Positions 42,169 through 53,219 of a stretch of DNA of 64,000 nucleotides are shown here, in pieces. Every line of letters begins with the position of its first letter. Within the stretch, counting starts at the first letter, position 1. A program made the position numbers and the translations under genes. This stretch comes from Paraescarpia echinospica (Eukaryota; Annelida; Polychaeta; Sabellida; Siboglinidae), in the NCBI GenBank assembly GCA_020002185.1, contig CM034539.1, positions 25,883,532 to 25,947,531 on the forward strand, in the 5' to 3' direction. Below the pieces are notes generated by a model that was not told where the DNA came from, made no database searches, and saw only the letters and a list, made by a program, of their open reading frames with translations.

Positions 42169-42254
42169 TACATATTAATTTACTATATATTAATTTACTA
42201 CATATTCACTTACTACATATTCACTTACTACATATTCATTTACTACATATTCAT
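42169..42254. repeat. 15-bp repeat
   Basis: TACTACATATTCACT and close variants in about five tandem copies. Confidence 0.85.
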
Positions 42255-42757
42255 ACTGATGTCCGAATGGACTTATTGGAACTAGATTATATTCACAAGG
42301 ATAGGTATTACATATAAAGATATGTCCCGTTATACGGATTTTCCGCATAAAATATGGATGTTTGGATTTTTGAGAGCAATACAGCCATATCCCGTTTTTA
42401 TTATGGATTTGCTTAAAATTGAAAACATTATAATTGTTGTATTTGTTACAAAAGTATAAATTCAAATGGCAAATAAAACGTATACCGGTTGAAGAGAAAA
42501 TACTTGCGGGTTTCTGACAAGATGCTGCTGATTGTGTTTGATGCAGGTATCTTTAAAGGTATCTTTGTAGATGTGGCGACACAGGGTCGGAATAGGAATA
42601 GGTTACAGTAGGTCAGTTAACCAATGAAAATGTGACGTGTCTGCCTTTCTGAAAGTATTCATTCTCATAGATTAATTTAACAAATACTATATTTATTGTA
42701 TAAAAAGCCAGCAGTATTAATGGGTCAAATGCAGAATTGTCATGACATTTGTACCAG

Positions 42758-42939
42758 GACTCGACGATTGAATTCCTCCGGCTATTCGCAATCGGTTTCG
42801 CCGCTGGGGATCTCGGGTCCGTATTGAACAATCCGTTTGACGCGGCGAAGAGCCGGATAGAATGTCAGCTGTCTGTGGCGGGCGACGTCAAGTACAACGG
42901 GTGTCTACGCACTGTCAAGAGACTGTTCACGGAGGAAGG
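42758..42939 (+). CDS. orphan exon homologous to SLC25A21 exon 28859-29040
   Basis: AG at 42756-42757 and GT at 42940-42941 bound a 182-bp open segment with the same phases (0 in, 2 out) as the SLC25A21 exon. It encodes FLRLFAIGFAAGDLGSVLNN, then PFDAAKSRIE and GDVKYNGCLRTVKRLFTEEG. About 35 of 61 residues are identical to the SLC25A21 exon, including the carrier signature P-x-D-x-x-K. The variable part is the loop after KSRI. It lies 12.7 kb past the last SLC25A21 exon, and I found no flanking carrier exons on either side. It could be one exon of a second, mostly unseen carrier gene, a remnant of a tandem duplication, or an unused exon. The absence of stops argues against long neutrality. 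Confidence 0.65.
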
Positions 42940-43479
42940 GTAATATTTATCCAATCAATCTGCAGTTTACATTCAATGCTCACACCTAAAAGAAAGCCCT
43001 GTGAGCTTCGATCGTCGGGTTCTAATTTGCTTCCTGTTCCCAAAGTTAAGACAAACGTCGGAACTGGAGTCTTGTCAGTGTCCGCATAATCTCAATGGAA
43101 TTCGCTCATTTGCTGTGTTAAAGCAGCAGAAAATATAGAAAAATTTCCCGTCATATTGCTTGCTTGGCTCGTTAGCACATTCACCTCTCTGATGGCAACT
43201 GTTACATTGTCCACCGGCCGTGAGACTGTCTAGTCGTTGGGTTAATATTGTATTGTATATTGCAATGAGGTTTGGCAGCGTTCAATGTCATTCGATTTAT
43301 TATTAGTACAGTCTTGTTTTATTAAACTTGAGCGAATGAAGCATGTCTACCGGAGCAAGATACAATTCTTCGTTAGATCCATATCCGTACATGTGGTACT
43401 GGGAAAACGTTTTCTTACCTTAAGTTCTTACCTTAAGAACGGTCAATAATTGCCCAAGTTGAGCACTGAGACCGTCTCA

Positions 43480-44040
43480 AGGTTAGTTTTCTGTAGTGGT
43501 ATTCCATTGTCTATTGATTTTGCTGCTATTGTTGTTGCTGTTGGCGTTATTGCTATTTTTTCTCTTTATCTTGTCTTTTCCGGTTTGCCTAGTCTCTAGG
43601 CTCGATTGTGTGCGTGCATGCGTGCGTGCGTGCATGTGTGTGTGTGTTAGTATGTGAAGTTGTAGAGGTCTGGATGGTCTCTCCAGTCTCTTTGGAGGCG
43701 GGACTTCAGCTGATTGATTGTCTGTGCTTGGACTGTGTCTTCTGATAGTGCATTCCAGGATCTTACTACACGGGTGGAGAGGAAAGAATGTCTGGTTCCT
43801 GTTGATGTCTGTGTAACTAGTTTTTCTCTGTGACTTCTTGTGGTTCCAGTGGCTTTTAGGTACATCTGCTTTTGTGGACAGAGTTGGCATTTACAGTCCT
43901 GGTCGATTTGGTCGAGTCCTTTGATAATTTTGAAAGTTTGAATGATGTCAGCTCTTTGTTTTAAGGCGTTTACGAGTCTTCTTTTTGCTATTGTTACATT
44001 GGTATCTTTCCAGCATGTTCCAAGTTCGCCATTGCTGTTC
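43480..44040 (-). pseudogene. C-terminal fragment of a CR1/L2-like LINE ORF2
   Basis: Minus-strand pieces read RADIIQTFKIIKGLDQID, CKCQLCPQKQMYLKATGTTR and FLSTRVVRSWNALSEDTVQA, then LKSRLQRDW. This is the C-terminal signature of CR1/L2-type ORF2 proteins. It is about 170 residues long, in more than one frame. A TG/CATG simple repeat lies at 43605-43650. Confidence 0.65.
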
Positions 44041-44049
44041 GGTCAAGAA

Positions 44050-45165
44050 TCGATCTTCTTTGGATTTTTTTAACGCACATGAACAAATACTAGTACTTTG
44101 ATATGTTATTCGATAAATATTATGCTTCTGCAACATCACCAGGTCTGGCCAGCTTTAATAATACATTTATGGAAATGGGTCATGCATTCACGACTTACAT
44201 AAGTAAATATTTATTATCATGTCAACGTGTATAATTATACGAATAGTATTAATAAATGAAATATAAAATGCAAAAATTTTATTTATTTACTCATCAAAAC
44301 TAGCCCTTTGTATAATACTGTGATGTTTCATCAGACAAGTGATCAAATGCAATTATAAAAAAATAAAACTATTGTTACAAATAATTATTAACTCGTAGAT
44401 AACATTAGCCTTTCTGGTCATACATATTTACGTAACATTATAGGCAATCTAATATAATGTAAATTAAACTGAGGAGATCCTTATGAAACTAAAGCTGTGA
44501 TTGTTATTACGTTATTGGCATACATTTACAAAGAACCAAACCACGTAGCCCGTTTCATAACGCTGCACTCGCTTGCAATACAACATTGCTACAAATAAAG
44601 TATATCATAATATTTAATTAGCCAAGTAATATAAAATTCAATTATTCAGAAATAAAACCATTGTCACAAGTAATCATTAATTCGTATATAGCATGACTGC
44701 ATGACTGTAATAATTATAAAATAAGATATTTTTATAGCGCCATAATCACATAGTGCTCTACGGTGCTTTACAATACAATCATAATACCAAACCTGTATTG
44801 TTAGATCATTAAAATATTAAATATCATAAAAACAATACAACTAAGAATCGTACATTGAATTAAAAAACAATTTAAATATAAGGGCATTATACCTAAAACA
44901 TATGTAATGAATAAACTCATTTAAATAATAAATTACACTAAGAGCCATCACATAATAGGATGAGGTGGGATTAAAATAGTAAGATGACAAACTAAAGTAT
45001 ATAGTCAGTGACTGCATGTGCCATTACTGTTTCTTGTATTGTAGGAACTCTGCTAATACTGCCTTTCTGAAAGCATCGACATTATTGTAACCAATAATAA
45101 AAGAATATTCACAAAATATAATTCACAATTAACCAATTTCAAGTAGCACTTATCGTGGGGGCCAG
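44050..45165. other. AT-rich stretch without gene
   Basis: No coding sequence seen. TTTATAGCGCCATAATCACA followed by GTGCTTTACAATAC near 44735-44775 looks like a SINE or LINE tail. Confidence 0.4.
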
Positions 45166-45339
45166 TGTATTAAGGTTTGGCTCCCATGGGCATGGAATGT
45201 AAATTTTATGTGACAAAAAGTAGTGACAAACTAGCAGTACATTTAACAAGATTTAACAAGATTGCCATCCAGAAAATTACTCTGGATGGCAGGTGGACAA
45301 GGAAGCCTTTTGGCTTATCGAGAGTCCAATACTTTTTAT

Positions 45340-46545
45340 CTACATGTATCCCGCCTTTTTTAGGTGTGTGTCGATTTTATTTTTAAACATATTCACGCTA
45401 CTAGCACCAACACAATCAGGAGATAATCTGTTCCATTCATTTACAGTCCTTTGTGAGAATGAGAACTTTCTTATATCTAATCTACACTGCTCCTTTACTA
45501 ATGTAGCTTCATGTCCTCTGGTCCTTCTATCTTTCTTAACTGAGAAAAAAATGTTTCTATCAATATTTTCATAACCATTCAATATTTTAAACACTTCTAT
45601 GTGATCTCCTCTCAATCTCCTGGTCTCTAGTGTTGTTAAACCACATTCTTTTAGGCTTATTTCGTAACTAAGATCCCTCAGATTTGGTATCATTTTAGTC
45701 GCTCTCCTCTGTACTCTTTCTAGCATATCTATGTCCTTCTTGCGATATGGCCTCCATGCTTGTATACAATATTCTAAATGAGGCCTCACTATTGTTTTGT
45801 ACAGCGGTACTATTAATTCTTTTTTCTTATACGCTATATTTCGCCTAATTAATCCAAGGATTTGATTTCCCTTTGACGCTGCAATTCCGCACTGCTCTGA
45901 AACCTTCATATCAGCACTAATGGTTAACCCTAAGTCCTTTTCTTTTACAGTAGTACTTAGAACAGTACCCCCCATTTTATATTTTACCTCTTCATTCCCA
46001 TGACCTGTGTGGAGGCATTTACATTTCCCAAAATTGAACAGCATTTGCCACTTTTCAGACCATTTGATCAACCTATCAAGATCATCTTGTAAATGCTGTC
46101 TGTCTCCATCACTTTTAATCCTTCTAAACACTTTTGTATCATCCGCAAATTTTAACACCTTGCTTGTTATATCATCGTCCAAATCGTTGATATATATTAA
46201 GAATAATATAGGTCCTAGTACTGATCCCTGTGGTACCCCACTCAATACCGATTTCCAGTTTGAAGCCTCCCCATCAACTACTACACGTTGTCTTCTGTCA
46301 TTCAGCCATTTTTCTATCCAGTTTATTATACCATTTCCTATGCCATGGGCCTTTAGCTTAAGGAGTAATCTTTGATGTGGTACTTTGTCGAAAGCTTTTT
46401 GAAAATCTAAATAGATGATATCTACTGGTGATCCCTCATCTACCCACCTAGTGATGTCTTCCAAAAAACATAACATATTTGTTAAGCATGACCTCGCTTT
46501 AAAAAACCCATGTTGAGATGGGTTTATCAAGTTTATGTTTAACAA
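45340..46545 (-). pseudogene. CR1-like reverse transcriptase, palm to C terminus
   Basis: A 401-codon frame. Motifs in order: HGFFKARSCLTNML, IIYLDFQKAFDKVPHQRLL, SGVPQGSVLGPILFLIYIND and LKFADDTKVF (catalytic FADD, residues 133-136), then KCKCLHTG, VKEKDLGLTISADMK, YKTIVRPHLEYCIQAWRPY and RRLRGDHIEVFKILNG. The end is FSQRTVNEWNRLSP. All catalytic residues are kept. It is uninterrupted but lacks its N-terminal part because of a frameshift at about 46500-46545. Confidence 0.88.
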
Positions 46546-46969
46546 GAAAATCCACCATGTGATCTTTAATTAGTCTTTCTAATAATTTGCAAATCACTGA
46601 TGTTAAACTCACTGGTCTATAGTTCTCTGACTTGTTTCTCGAACCTTTTTTAAATAACGGTATAATGTTTGCCTCTTTCCATTCTAAAGGAACCACTCCC
46701 TCTTCTAATGACAAATTGAAAACTGTTGCAAGCGGTACACTAATTTGTTCTACAATTTCCAATAGTAGTTTGGGCGGAATCCCGTCCACTCCAGGTGATT
46801 TATTATCCTTCATAGCCCTTATTTTCTTAGCTACCATTTCCGAGGTTACAACTAACTGTCCTAAATAGTCTGAATCTGCCCCCTTGAACTTAGCCTCTGG
46901 TACTGGCAGTGAACTAATATCTTCCCTGGTAAACACTGAACTAAAATACTCATTCAGGTCTTCTGCCAT
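46499..46969 (-). pseudogene. CR1-like reverse transcriptase, N-terminal part
   Basis: A 156-codon frame with LNEYFSSVFTRED, KKIRAMKDNKSPGVDGIPPK, WKEANIIPLFKKGSRNKSEN and YRPVSLTSVICKLLERLIKD. It overlaps the next frame by 47 bp in a different phase, so it is one protein split by an indel. Confidence 0.85.
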
Positions 46970-47199
46970 TAAGAATCCCTCTGATATTGTATTTCCAGCA
47001 CTATCTTCTAGAGGACCGACCTTATCCTGAACTTTCTATATGACTTCCACATCATTTGTTTATACTTAATTTTTCTAATGGCTTCTTTCGATAAGTGTTT
47101 CTTTTTAGACCGTTTCCCTTGTTTTTTGAAAGGTACAAATTTATCGACTATGCACTTAATTTCACTATTTAAGATATTCCAGCATTCGGTTGCTGGAAT

Positions 47200-47900
47200 T
47201 GGTCATATAAGACTGAAGCCATTTGTCAAATGATTTGACATCTTAGACTTAGCTTAGGTTGAGTGCAATTTTTATTAATATTTGTTAAAAAGTAACCACC
47301 AACCTGTAATGTCTGTCATGGGTGTCTGTTTTGTCAAATGAATATTTATTTGTGGTTCAGGAAATCAAGAGGTACAACCCACAGAAAGATAAGAATAATA
47401 ACCATTCTAGGTAATAAACGGTGGGCCTGCAGAGCAGCTGTGTTAATAGCCACGTCATTGCGTCCAGCCATCGTTTCATAGTTATACTTCTGTCAAAAAA
47501 TTAGGCCCTTATTCTGACACCTATATCATTTAAGAGACCCATATTAATAGACTGGCTTATGGCATAGTATACTATACGCTAGGCTACAGACTATTAGCCT
47601 GGCCCTGGGGCTGGACTGTCTACTCACCGTCTACTTGATTGATATTTGCCATGCTGCGTAGCTTTCAAGACAGCATTGCGCATTCGCTTTTCACACACCA
47701 AGTGCTTTTTGGTGACTAGGTAATGCCTTATGGAAGTTATGCATGCCATTTACCGTCGGTACTCATCTCCTATTTTTTCCCGCTGCATCACAGGTATTTT
47801 CTCAACAAAAGATATGTGAACTAGCTGATACTAACTAATGTGCCTGTAGACAGTGGACACACGCAGATGTACGATCCTGTTCAGCAACGTAGGGGGCAAA
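47200..47900. other. no gene recognised
   Basis: Unique-looking sequence between the LINE and the hairpin satellite. Nothing supportable. Confidence 0.4.
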
Positions 47901-47904
47901 TGAG

Positions 47905-49165
47905 TGTGTCTAAAAGCCCGACCATTCGTGAACATGACGTCAACCGCAAACTGTGTACCTATATTTAGCACTCGCATGGCGCTGTGCAGCGCCACGGCAG
48001 GAAATAGTTCCTAAGTGGACATACAATTAGAGAAATTGTATATGTATCACATCCATAATAAACTAACACAGTAATTTAATACATTTTGCGTTAAGCACGC
48101 TATACATATGTACGTTATTCTGTCGTGCGGCTCATTCCCAGGTATCACTGTTCAAGAACACTCGGTCTTTTAGCCTTTCCTAGGAAGAGAAGCTAAAAGC
48201 CCGACCATTCGAAAACACTTTTCTAGTACATCCATATTAGCCTAATTAGGCCTTATATTTAGAGATAGTGAAAACTGCTACAGAAGGATACTAACATATT
48301 TGTTATTATCCAACAAGAGTATATATAACATATTGTCGTTCCCTTGCGTCACTGGTCTCGAAAACTCTGTTCTTTTAGCCTTTGCTAAGGGGAAATGCTA
48401 AAAGCCGGAGCATTTGGGACCAGTTTTGTAGTCTATGCATCATATGCCTTATATATACTTTATATACTAAACAATGCTAAAATGTAAGATAATGGCGTAT
48501 TTTGTAATTTCCAACAAGCAAAAATATAACATTGTCGTTCCCTTGTGTCACTGCATAGCCCCGAATAGTCGGGCTTTTGGCCTTTGGTAGGGTGATAGCC
48601 AAAAGCCCGATCATTCGGGACCCCTTTTTTAGTCCATGCATCATATATATAGGCACTGTATATACTCTATATACAGAATTAACAATGTCATAGTAGGATA
48701 ATGACGTATGTTTTATTTTCCAACAAGAGAAAATATAACATCATCGTTCCTTAGTGTCACTACATGGTCCCGAAAACTCGGGTATTTCGCCTTTGCTACG
48801 GTGAAATGCTAACAGTCCGACCATTCGGGACCACTTTTTTAGTCCAGTGTCATGCGCCCAGTTGCGAAGCAGTCGGCCGGGCCTTCTCGATCGGGGAGTG
48901 AAGTCCATTATCTAAAAATTCCGTAATTTTGATGGTCACAGGTTGACAACAAACACATGTATGGACAACAATTGTTCCACGCGTATTGCAGGCCTTTCTG
49001 AAATAACTTACTGAAGTAATCAAGAAGTTCTAGGCACGTTAATTGTCATATTCTGCCGTGCGTGCGGGCCATTCCCGTGTGTCACTGTTCACGAAAACTT
49101 GGGCTTTTAGCCTTTCTTAGGGGGAAACGCTATAAGCCCGACCATTCGGAACCATTTCCCTACTG
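47905..49165. repeat. satellite-like array of about 200-bp units, each with a long hairpin
   Basis: Five full units are centred near 48180, 48385, 48590, 48795 and 49120, and a half unit lies near 47920. The core is GGTCCCGAA..CTCGGGCTTTTAGCC, TTTGCTAGGG, then GCTAAAAGCCCGACCATTCGGGACC. CGGGCTTTTAGC pairs with GCTAAAAGCCCG, and the outer TCCCGAA pairs with TTCGGGA. Between the hairpins lies CAACAAGAGAAAATATAACA with CGTTCCCTTGTGTCACTG. Units differ by 20-30%. No ORF is present. Confidence 0.8.
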
Positions 49166-49169
49166 CATG

Positions 49170-49588
49170 CATAGAATGTATTATAATGTATTTATATACA
49201 CACAACAATTTAACAATATTACGTCATTAGCATCATAGTGTATAGTCGGATAATAATGTGATATTGCTGGAACGCACTGCTCGTGGGCGTGGTCAGGCCG
49301 TATTCTATATTTGACGTCCGCGGAGCAACCAGAAGCCTGAGTTCAAAATATACGCTGACCTGGTGGTCACTGACCACCTAGTTTGCCGTCGGATCAGTAA
49401 GTTTGTTGAGTTACTGGTCCGTGTGACCGCCTACTTTTTGGGGGATATTATACAACGTTCTACAGCAGTGCGCATAAGCGTATTGTCAAGACTGGTCACC
49501 TGAAGACGCTGTTAACAAAAATGTGTTTTATGCTCGGTATTGCTCAATTTATTGTAACGTGAAATGCAACGCCCACGGAGCACACTCG
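49170..49588. other. no gene recognised
   Basis: Contains the palindrome GGTGGTCACTGACCACC at 49362-49378. No coding feature seen. Confidence 0.4.
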
Positions 49589-49745
49589 TTCTAAAGAATG
49601 AGACAGCGATGGTTTTGAACGTTTAATGCTGATGTGCGGTGCAGTGAAAAAGAACGAACACGGATATGTGCGGTGCACTTAATAAGAACGAACCATAGAG
49701 GCGATGAGAATAGAACAAGTTAACATTAATAATGTAGCGTAATTG
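49589..49745 (-). repeat. 3' LTR of Ty3-type element 2
   Basis: 157 bp, identical to 55100-55256. It contains the near-repeat TGTGCGGTGCA(G/C)T...AAGAACGAA twice. Confidence 0.88.
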
Positions 49746-49813
49746 TCAATGTCCTCCCTCGCCCCGAGTTCTTGTGACGGGAGACGCACGAACTCTTCGA
49801 GTACCTTGTTCGA

Positions 49814-52120
49814 TCACTCGTTACCGACCACATAGTCCTTGAAGCGGGTCGGCAAGCGTGTCTGCCGCCTTGGTCTGTCCGCTCGGAACATAGTGTTTGG
49901 TACTGACGGTGGCGGCGATGCGAGCTTCTGTTGCGGTGCAGTTTCCCGGTTCGGTCCCGCGGATGGCGGTTCATCGGCGGACGATCTTGGTGAGGCCACC
50001 GGAGTATCTTCATTCCCTGTGTCGGGCTCAAAGTGGAGGCTGTGCGGGTTGGGGCGTATGTCTTGTCGGCGCACTGGTGTGCTCTGCGACTTTCTGAACA
50101 TTGCCGTGTCCGGGGTCGGCGGCGAGCGATTGGCGTCGCTGCCGAGTGGTGTGGAGATCTCATGTGTCAGGTCCTCCATGGGAAGTAGGGATAGGGGCAG
50201 TCTCCCTATGTCAGCGGACCTGTTGGGGATGTCATCCGTGATACGGCGTGGGCATGGCTTATCCACGTACGGGACGTAGCGCCGTAGAAATTGGCGGTTG
50301 CGAAGGGTGACTCTGCCAGACCCGTGGACTTTGATGGCGTACTGGTCGTGTTGCCGTACCTCGATGACTTGTCCAGACTTGTCCCAGCGTCGTGGCGCAT
50401 TCCCAGTCTGGTTCTGGATGCGGACGCTGTTCCCCACTTTCAGAGGAGGCAGTTTCTTAGTGTGGGGTAGGAGGGCTTCCACCTCCTTGGCATGGCGTTC
50501 CATGAGAGCCTTCTCCCGGTTGGCGGCTGTGTCTGTCCAGGTATCGTATGGCTCGTATTTTCCTGGCATGACGGGTATAAAGTCGCGGATTTGGCGGCCA
50601 AAGACGATTTCAGCCGGGGAGCGTTTGTCAAGTGGCGTAGGCGTGTTCCTATATGTTAGCATGGCTCGCTGGAATGCCGGGATGTCGGCGTCGCCATGTG
50701 GCCCGGTGTTCTCCATGATCAAGCGCTTAGCTGACTTAACCCCGATCTCGGCCCGGGTGTTGGAATGGGGGTAGGCTACCGACGAGAGGCGGTGAGCAAC
50801 TCCCCAGTCTCGGAGGAACTGCTGGGTGAGCTCAGCCGTAAACTCGGGGCCGCCATCTGATGACAACTCTTCGGCGATACCATATGTGACAAAGAATTCC
50901 CGTAGCTTCTTGACGAGTGCCGGCGACCCCCCCGTTAGTTGACTCACGTAGGGCCAACCCGAGTATCTGTCAACGATGACGAGGTAATTGTGGCCGCTGT
51001 AACAGAAGTAATCGGCGCACAACATCTGGAATGGGTAGACTGGGTCGGGTGAGGGTGTGGGAGGCGGCTTGGGGTTGCTGGGAGCAATTCTGTGGCACGC
51101 CTGACAGTTATTGCGCAGCTCTTGGATCTGAATCGTGATTCCCGGCCAGAAAACCGATGCTTTCGCTCTGGCGTTCATGGACGTCACACCTTGGTGGGCG
51201 GCGTGTAATGTTTCCAGGACCTGGTCGCGGAGTGATGGCGGGATAATGATTCTGTCCTGGTACAGTATTACGCCCGCCATGATGGAGAGGTCGGCCCTGT
51301 ACTGATGATAGATCCGGGTGAGTTCTGGCATGTGCCTGCTGTCTTCCGGGAAGCCTACTAGGATCGCGTCGTGCAACTGTCGCATGGTGGGGTCGCTGGT
51401 GGTCTGTTCTCTGACGCTGTCCCACGTGACCGATTCGATGGACGATAGTGTGGTCATGGCTCCGAATGTTAGGTGTTCCTCCTGTGCAGCAACCTCGTGA
51501 CTGAAATTCCCCTCGTTGCCCATGCGGCGCAGCCCCTGGTACCACCAAAGTTCAGCCGGTACCGATGAATAGCCAGCCGCATGTGCATCATCTGGTAGGT
51601 CCATCTTGTTAGGATTGGGGTCTCCAGAGGCGTATCTGGACAGGCTGTCAGCGGTGAAGTGGCGTTTACCAGGTACGTGGGTGATCCTGAATTGGAACGG
51701 TAGTGTTTTCTCTTTCAGGTTGTAGAGGCGCGGGTTTTTTATGTCCTCCATCTTCCGGTCCCCCAACACTTTGAGGAGGGGCTTGTGGTCGGTGGCAACG
51801 ATGAGGTCGTTACAGCCCAGGACGAAGTGCCTGGCTTTGTCGAGTGCCCAGGCGACGGCCAAGGCCTCGCCTTCTACAGGGGCATAGTTCTCCTCTGCGT
51901 TGTGTGTATACCGATTGTTGGCGAACGTCAGTTTCCAGCCGGTGTTGCAGCACCATGGTTCCTCGGATGGACAGGAGCAATGTTTCTGTCCAAGGGAGAA
52001 CCCGATGCCGTACTTGCACCAGTCGGTGGACAAGCAAGTTTTTCGTCTTTTGTCAAAGATCTTGACCCCCCTCGGCGATGGTCTTGATGATGTCGCTCTT
52101 GGCGTGTGCAAGGGCAGCAT
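49814..52120 (-). CDS. RNase H and integrase of Ty3-type element 2
   Basis: A 768-codon open frame. RNase H: CLSTDWCKYGIGFSLGQ, YAPVEGEALAVAWAL and VATDHKPLLKVL, then HVPGKRHFTADSLSR. Integrase zinc domain: LHAAHQGV to NNCQACHRIAP. Catalytic core: MLCADYFCYSG, LSSDGGPEFTAELTQQFLRD and NTRAEIGVKSAKRL, with 35 residues between the second Asp and the Glu (DD35E). A GPY/F-like segment follows around RRWDKSGQVIEVRQHDQYAI, then a proline-rich tail. All catalytic residues are present. It is separated from the RT frame by a shift in a run of six G near 52070, so it cannot be made from the upstream frame without frameshifting. Confidence 0.88.
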   Translation of the reverse strand: MLPLHTPRATSSRPSPRGVKIFDKRRKTCLSTDWCKYGIGFSLGQKHCSCPSEEPWCCNTGWKLTFANNRYTHNAEENYAPVEGEALAVAWALDKARHFVLGCNDLIVATDHKPLLKVLGDRKMEDIKNPRLYNLKEKTLPFQFRITHVPGKRHFTADSLSRYASGDPNPNKMDLPDDAHAAGYSSVPAELWWYQGLRRMGNEGNFSHEVAAQEEHLTFGAMTTLSSIESVTWDSVREQTTSDPTMRQLHDAILVGFPEDSRHMPELTRIYHQYRADLSIMAGVILYQDRIIIPPSLRDQVLETLHAAHQGVTSMNARAKASVFWPGITIQIQELRNNCQACHRIAPSNPKPPPTPSPDPVYPFQMLCADYFCYSGHNYLVIVDRYSGWPYVSQLTGGSPALVKKLREFFVTYGIAEELSSDGGPEFTAELTQQFLRDWGVAHRLSSVAYPHSNTRAEIGVKSAKRLIMENTGPHGDADIPAFQRAMLTYRNTPTPLDKRSPAEIVFGRQIRDFIPVMPGKYEPYDTWTDTAANREKALMERHAKEVEALLPHTKKLPPLKVGNSVRIQNQTGNAPRRWDKSGQVIEVRQHDQYAIKVHGSGRVTLRNRQFLRRYVPYVDKPCPRRITDDIPNRSADIGRLPLSLLPMEDLTHEISTPLGSDANRSPPTPDTAMFRKSQSTPVRRQDIRPNPHSLHFEPDTGNEDTPVASPRSSADEPPSAGPNRETAPQQKLASPPPSVPNTMFRADRPRRQTRLPTRFKDYVVGNE

Positions 52121-53219
52121 CCAAGGTCTCGTCCCAGTAGAACGGGGTTGAGGGTGACAGAAGTTCGCGAAATGGGCGTAGTTCTTCGGACGACGATTGA
52201 CAGTAACTGACCTGGTTAATCATTCCAAACAGCGACCTTATGTCGGTGATGTTCCGCGGTGTTGGGAAGTCCTGGATCGCGCGAATGAATGTGTCGCTGG
52301 GCCGGATGTTTGTTTTCGTTATCTCAAATCCGACGAACTCAACCGTGTCTTCCGCGAAGTGGAATTTTTCCGGGTTCTGAGTGATACCGTGTCGTCCGCA
52401 TATATCCATCCAGTTGCAGGTTTGGAAAAATGCTTCCTCGATTGTCGGGGCCCATATGCCTAAGTCGTCGATGCACTTAGTTTTGTTCGGGATGTCGGTA
52501 TCAATTTCGTCGTATCGTCGAGTGTAGCCGTCTCCGGCGGCGACAAACCCCTGGGGCAGGGTCTTGTACCTGTATCGGCCCCATGGGATGATGAATGTGG
52601 TGTAGTGACGGTCTTCCTCGTGGATGGGGACTGAGTGGTAGCCGTTCCAAGCGTCGGTAACAGTCTTTTTCATGTTTGCCGGGAAGAGCGTCGCCTGATG
52701 AAACGGGCTCATGGTGTGGTGTGTATCTCTGCTGCAGAACTTGTTGAGGGCCTGGTAGTCTACGCAGCGTCGAGGCCCCCCGCTCTTTTTTCTGGTGATG
52801 ACCATCCTGCTGCACCATGTCATAGGTTCACCTACAGGAACAGGCTCGATGACGCCGAGTGCGATGTCTCTGTCCAGGTCGGCCTTGACCTGTTCCTGCC
52901 AGTGTAGAGGAACCGATATAGGTGTGTGAATGGTGACAGGTGAGGCGTTCGAGTTGACCATGATGCGGACTGGTGGTCCCTCCATGAGGGGGAGGGGTTG
53001 ATGCTCGCATGTGTTGAAAGTACTGCCTTTGTAGTAGTCTTTAATCCACTCCTCAAGTTTCCCTCTGTTGTTTTCTGTAGGAGGGAATGGGATGGACGTG
53101 GGCAGTGGCGGAGGCATCGTACGCCCCGGGCAATAGATGAGCTGGCTGCGGCATCGTTGTTTGTTTCGACGGCGCCAACTGATGGGAAGGATTCCGGTAT
53201 GATCCCAAGCTGTTTGCAT
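52053..53219 (-). CDS. reverse transcriptase of Ty3-type element 2
   Basis: A 388-codon frame. Seen: ADLDRDIALGVIEPVPVGEP, MVITRKKSGGPRRCVDYQAL, FHQATLFPANMKKTVTDAWN and LPQGFVAAGDGYTRRYDEI. The catalytic box reads KCIDDLGIW (residues 248-256), so cysteine stands where Y or F is usual. Fingers, palm and connection are complete. It ends in a different phase from the RNase H/integrase frame, with a 68-bp overlap at a G homopolymer. Confidence 0.86.
   Translation of the reverse strand: MQTAWDHTGILPISWRRRNKQRCRSQLIYCPGRTMPPPLPTSIPFPPTENNRGKLEEWIKDYYKGSTFNTCEHQPLPLMEGPPVRIMVNSNASPVTIHTPISVPLHWQEQVKADLDRDIALGVIEPVPVGEPMTWCSRMVITRKKSGGPRRCVDYQALNKFCSRDTHHTMSPFHQATLFPANMKKTVTDAWNGYHSVPIHEEDRHYTTFIIPWGRYRYKTLPQGFVAAGDGYTRRYDEIDTDIPNKTKCIDDLGIWAPTIEEAFFQTCNWMDICGRHGITQNPEKFHFAEDTVEFVGFEITKTNIRPSDTFIRAIQDFPTPRNITDIRSLFGMINQVSYCQSSSEELRPFRELLSPSTPFYWDETLDAALAHAKSDIIKTIAEGGQDL

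Larger units (their letters stand above)
45170..47190 (-). mobile_element. CR1-like LINE, 5'-truncated
   Basis: The element covers the reverse transcriptase and C-terminal domain of ORF2 in two minus-strand frames (46969-46499 and 46545-45340) with one frameshift where they overlap. Coding continues upstream of 46969 as TISEGFL and becomes unreadable near 47190, so the endonuclease is missing. The 3' UTR is short. It is the best-preserved LINE in the window. Confidence 0.85.
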
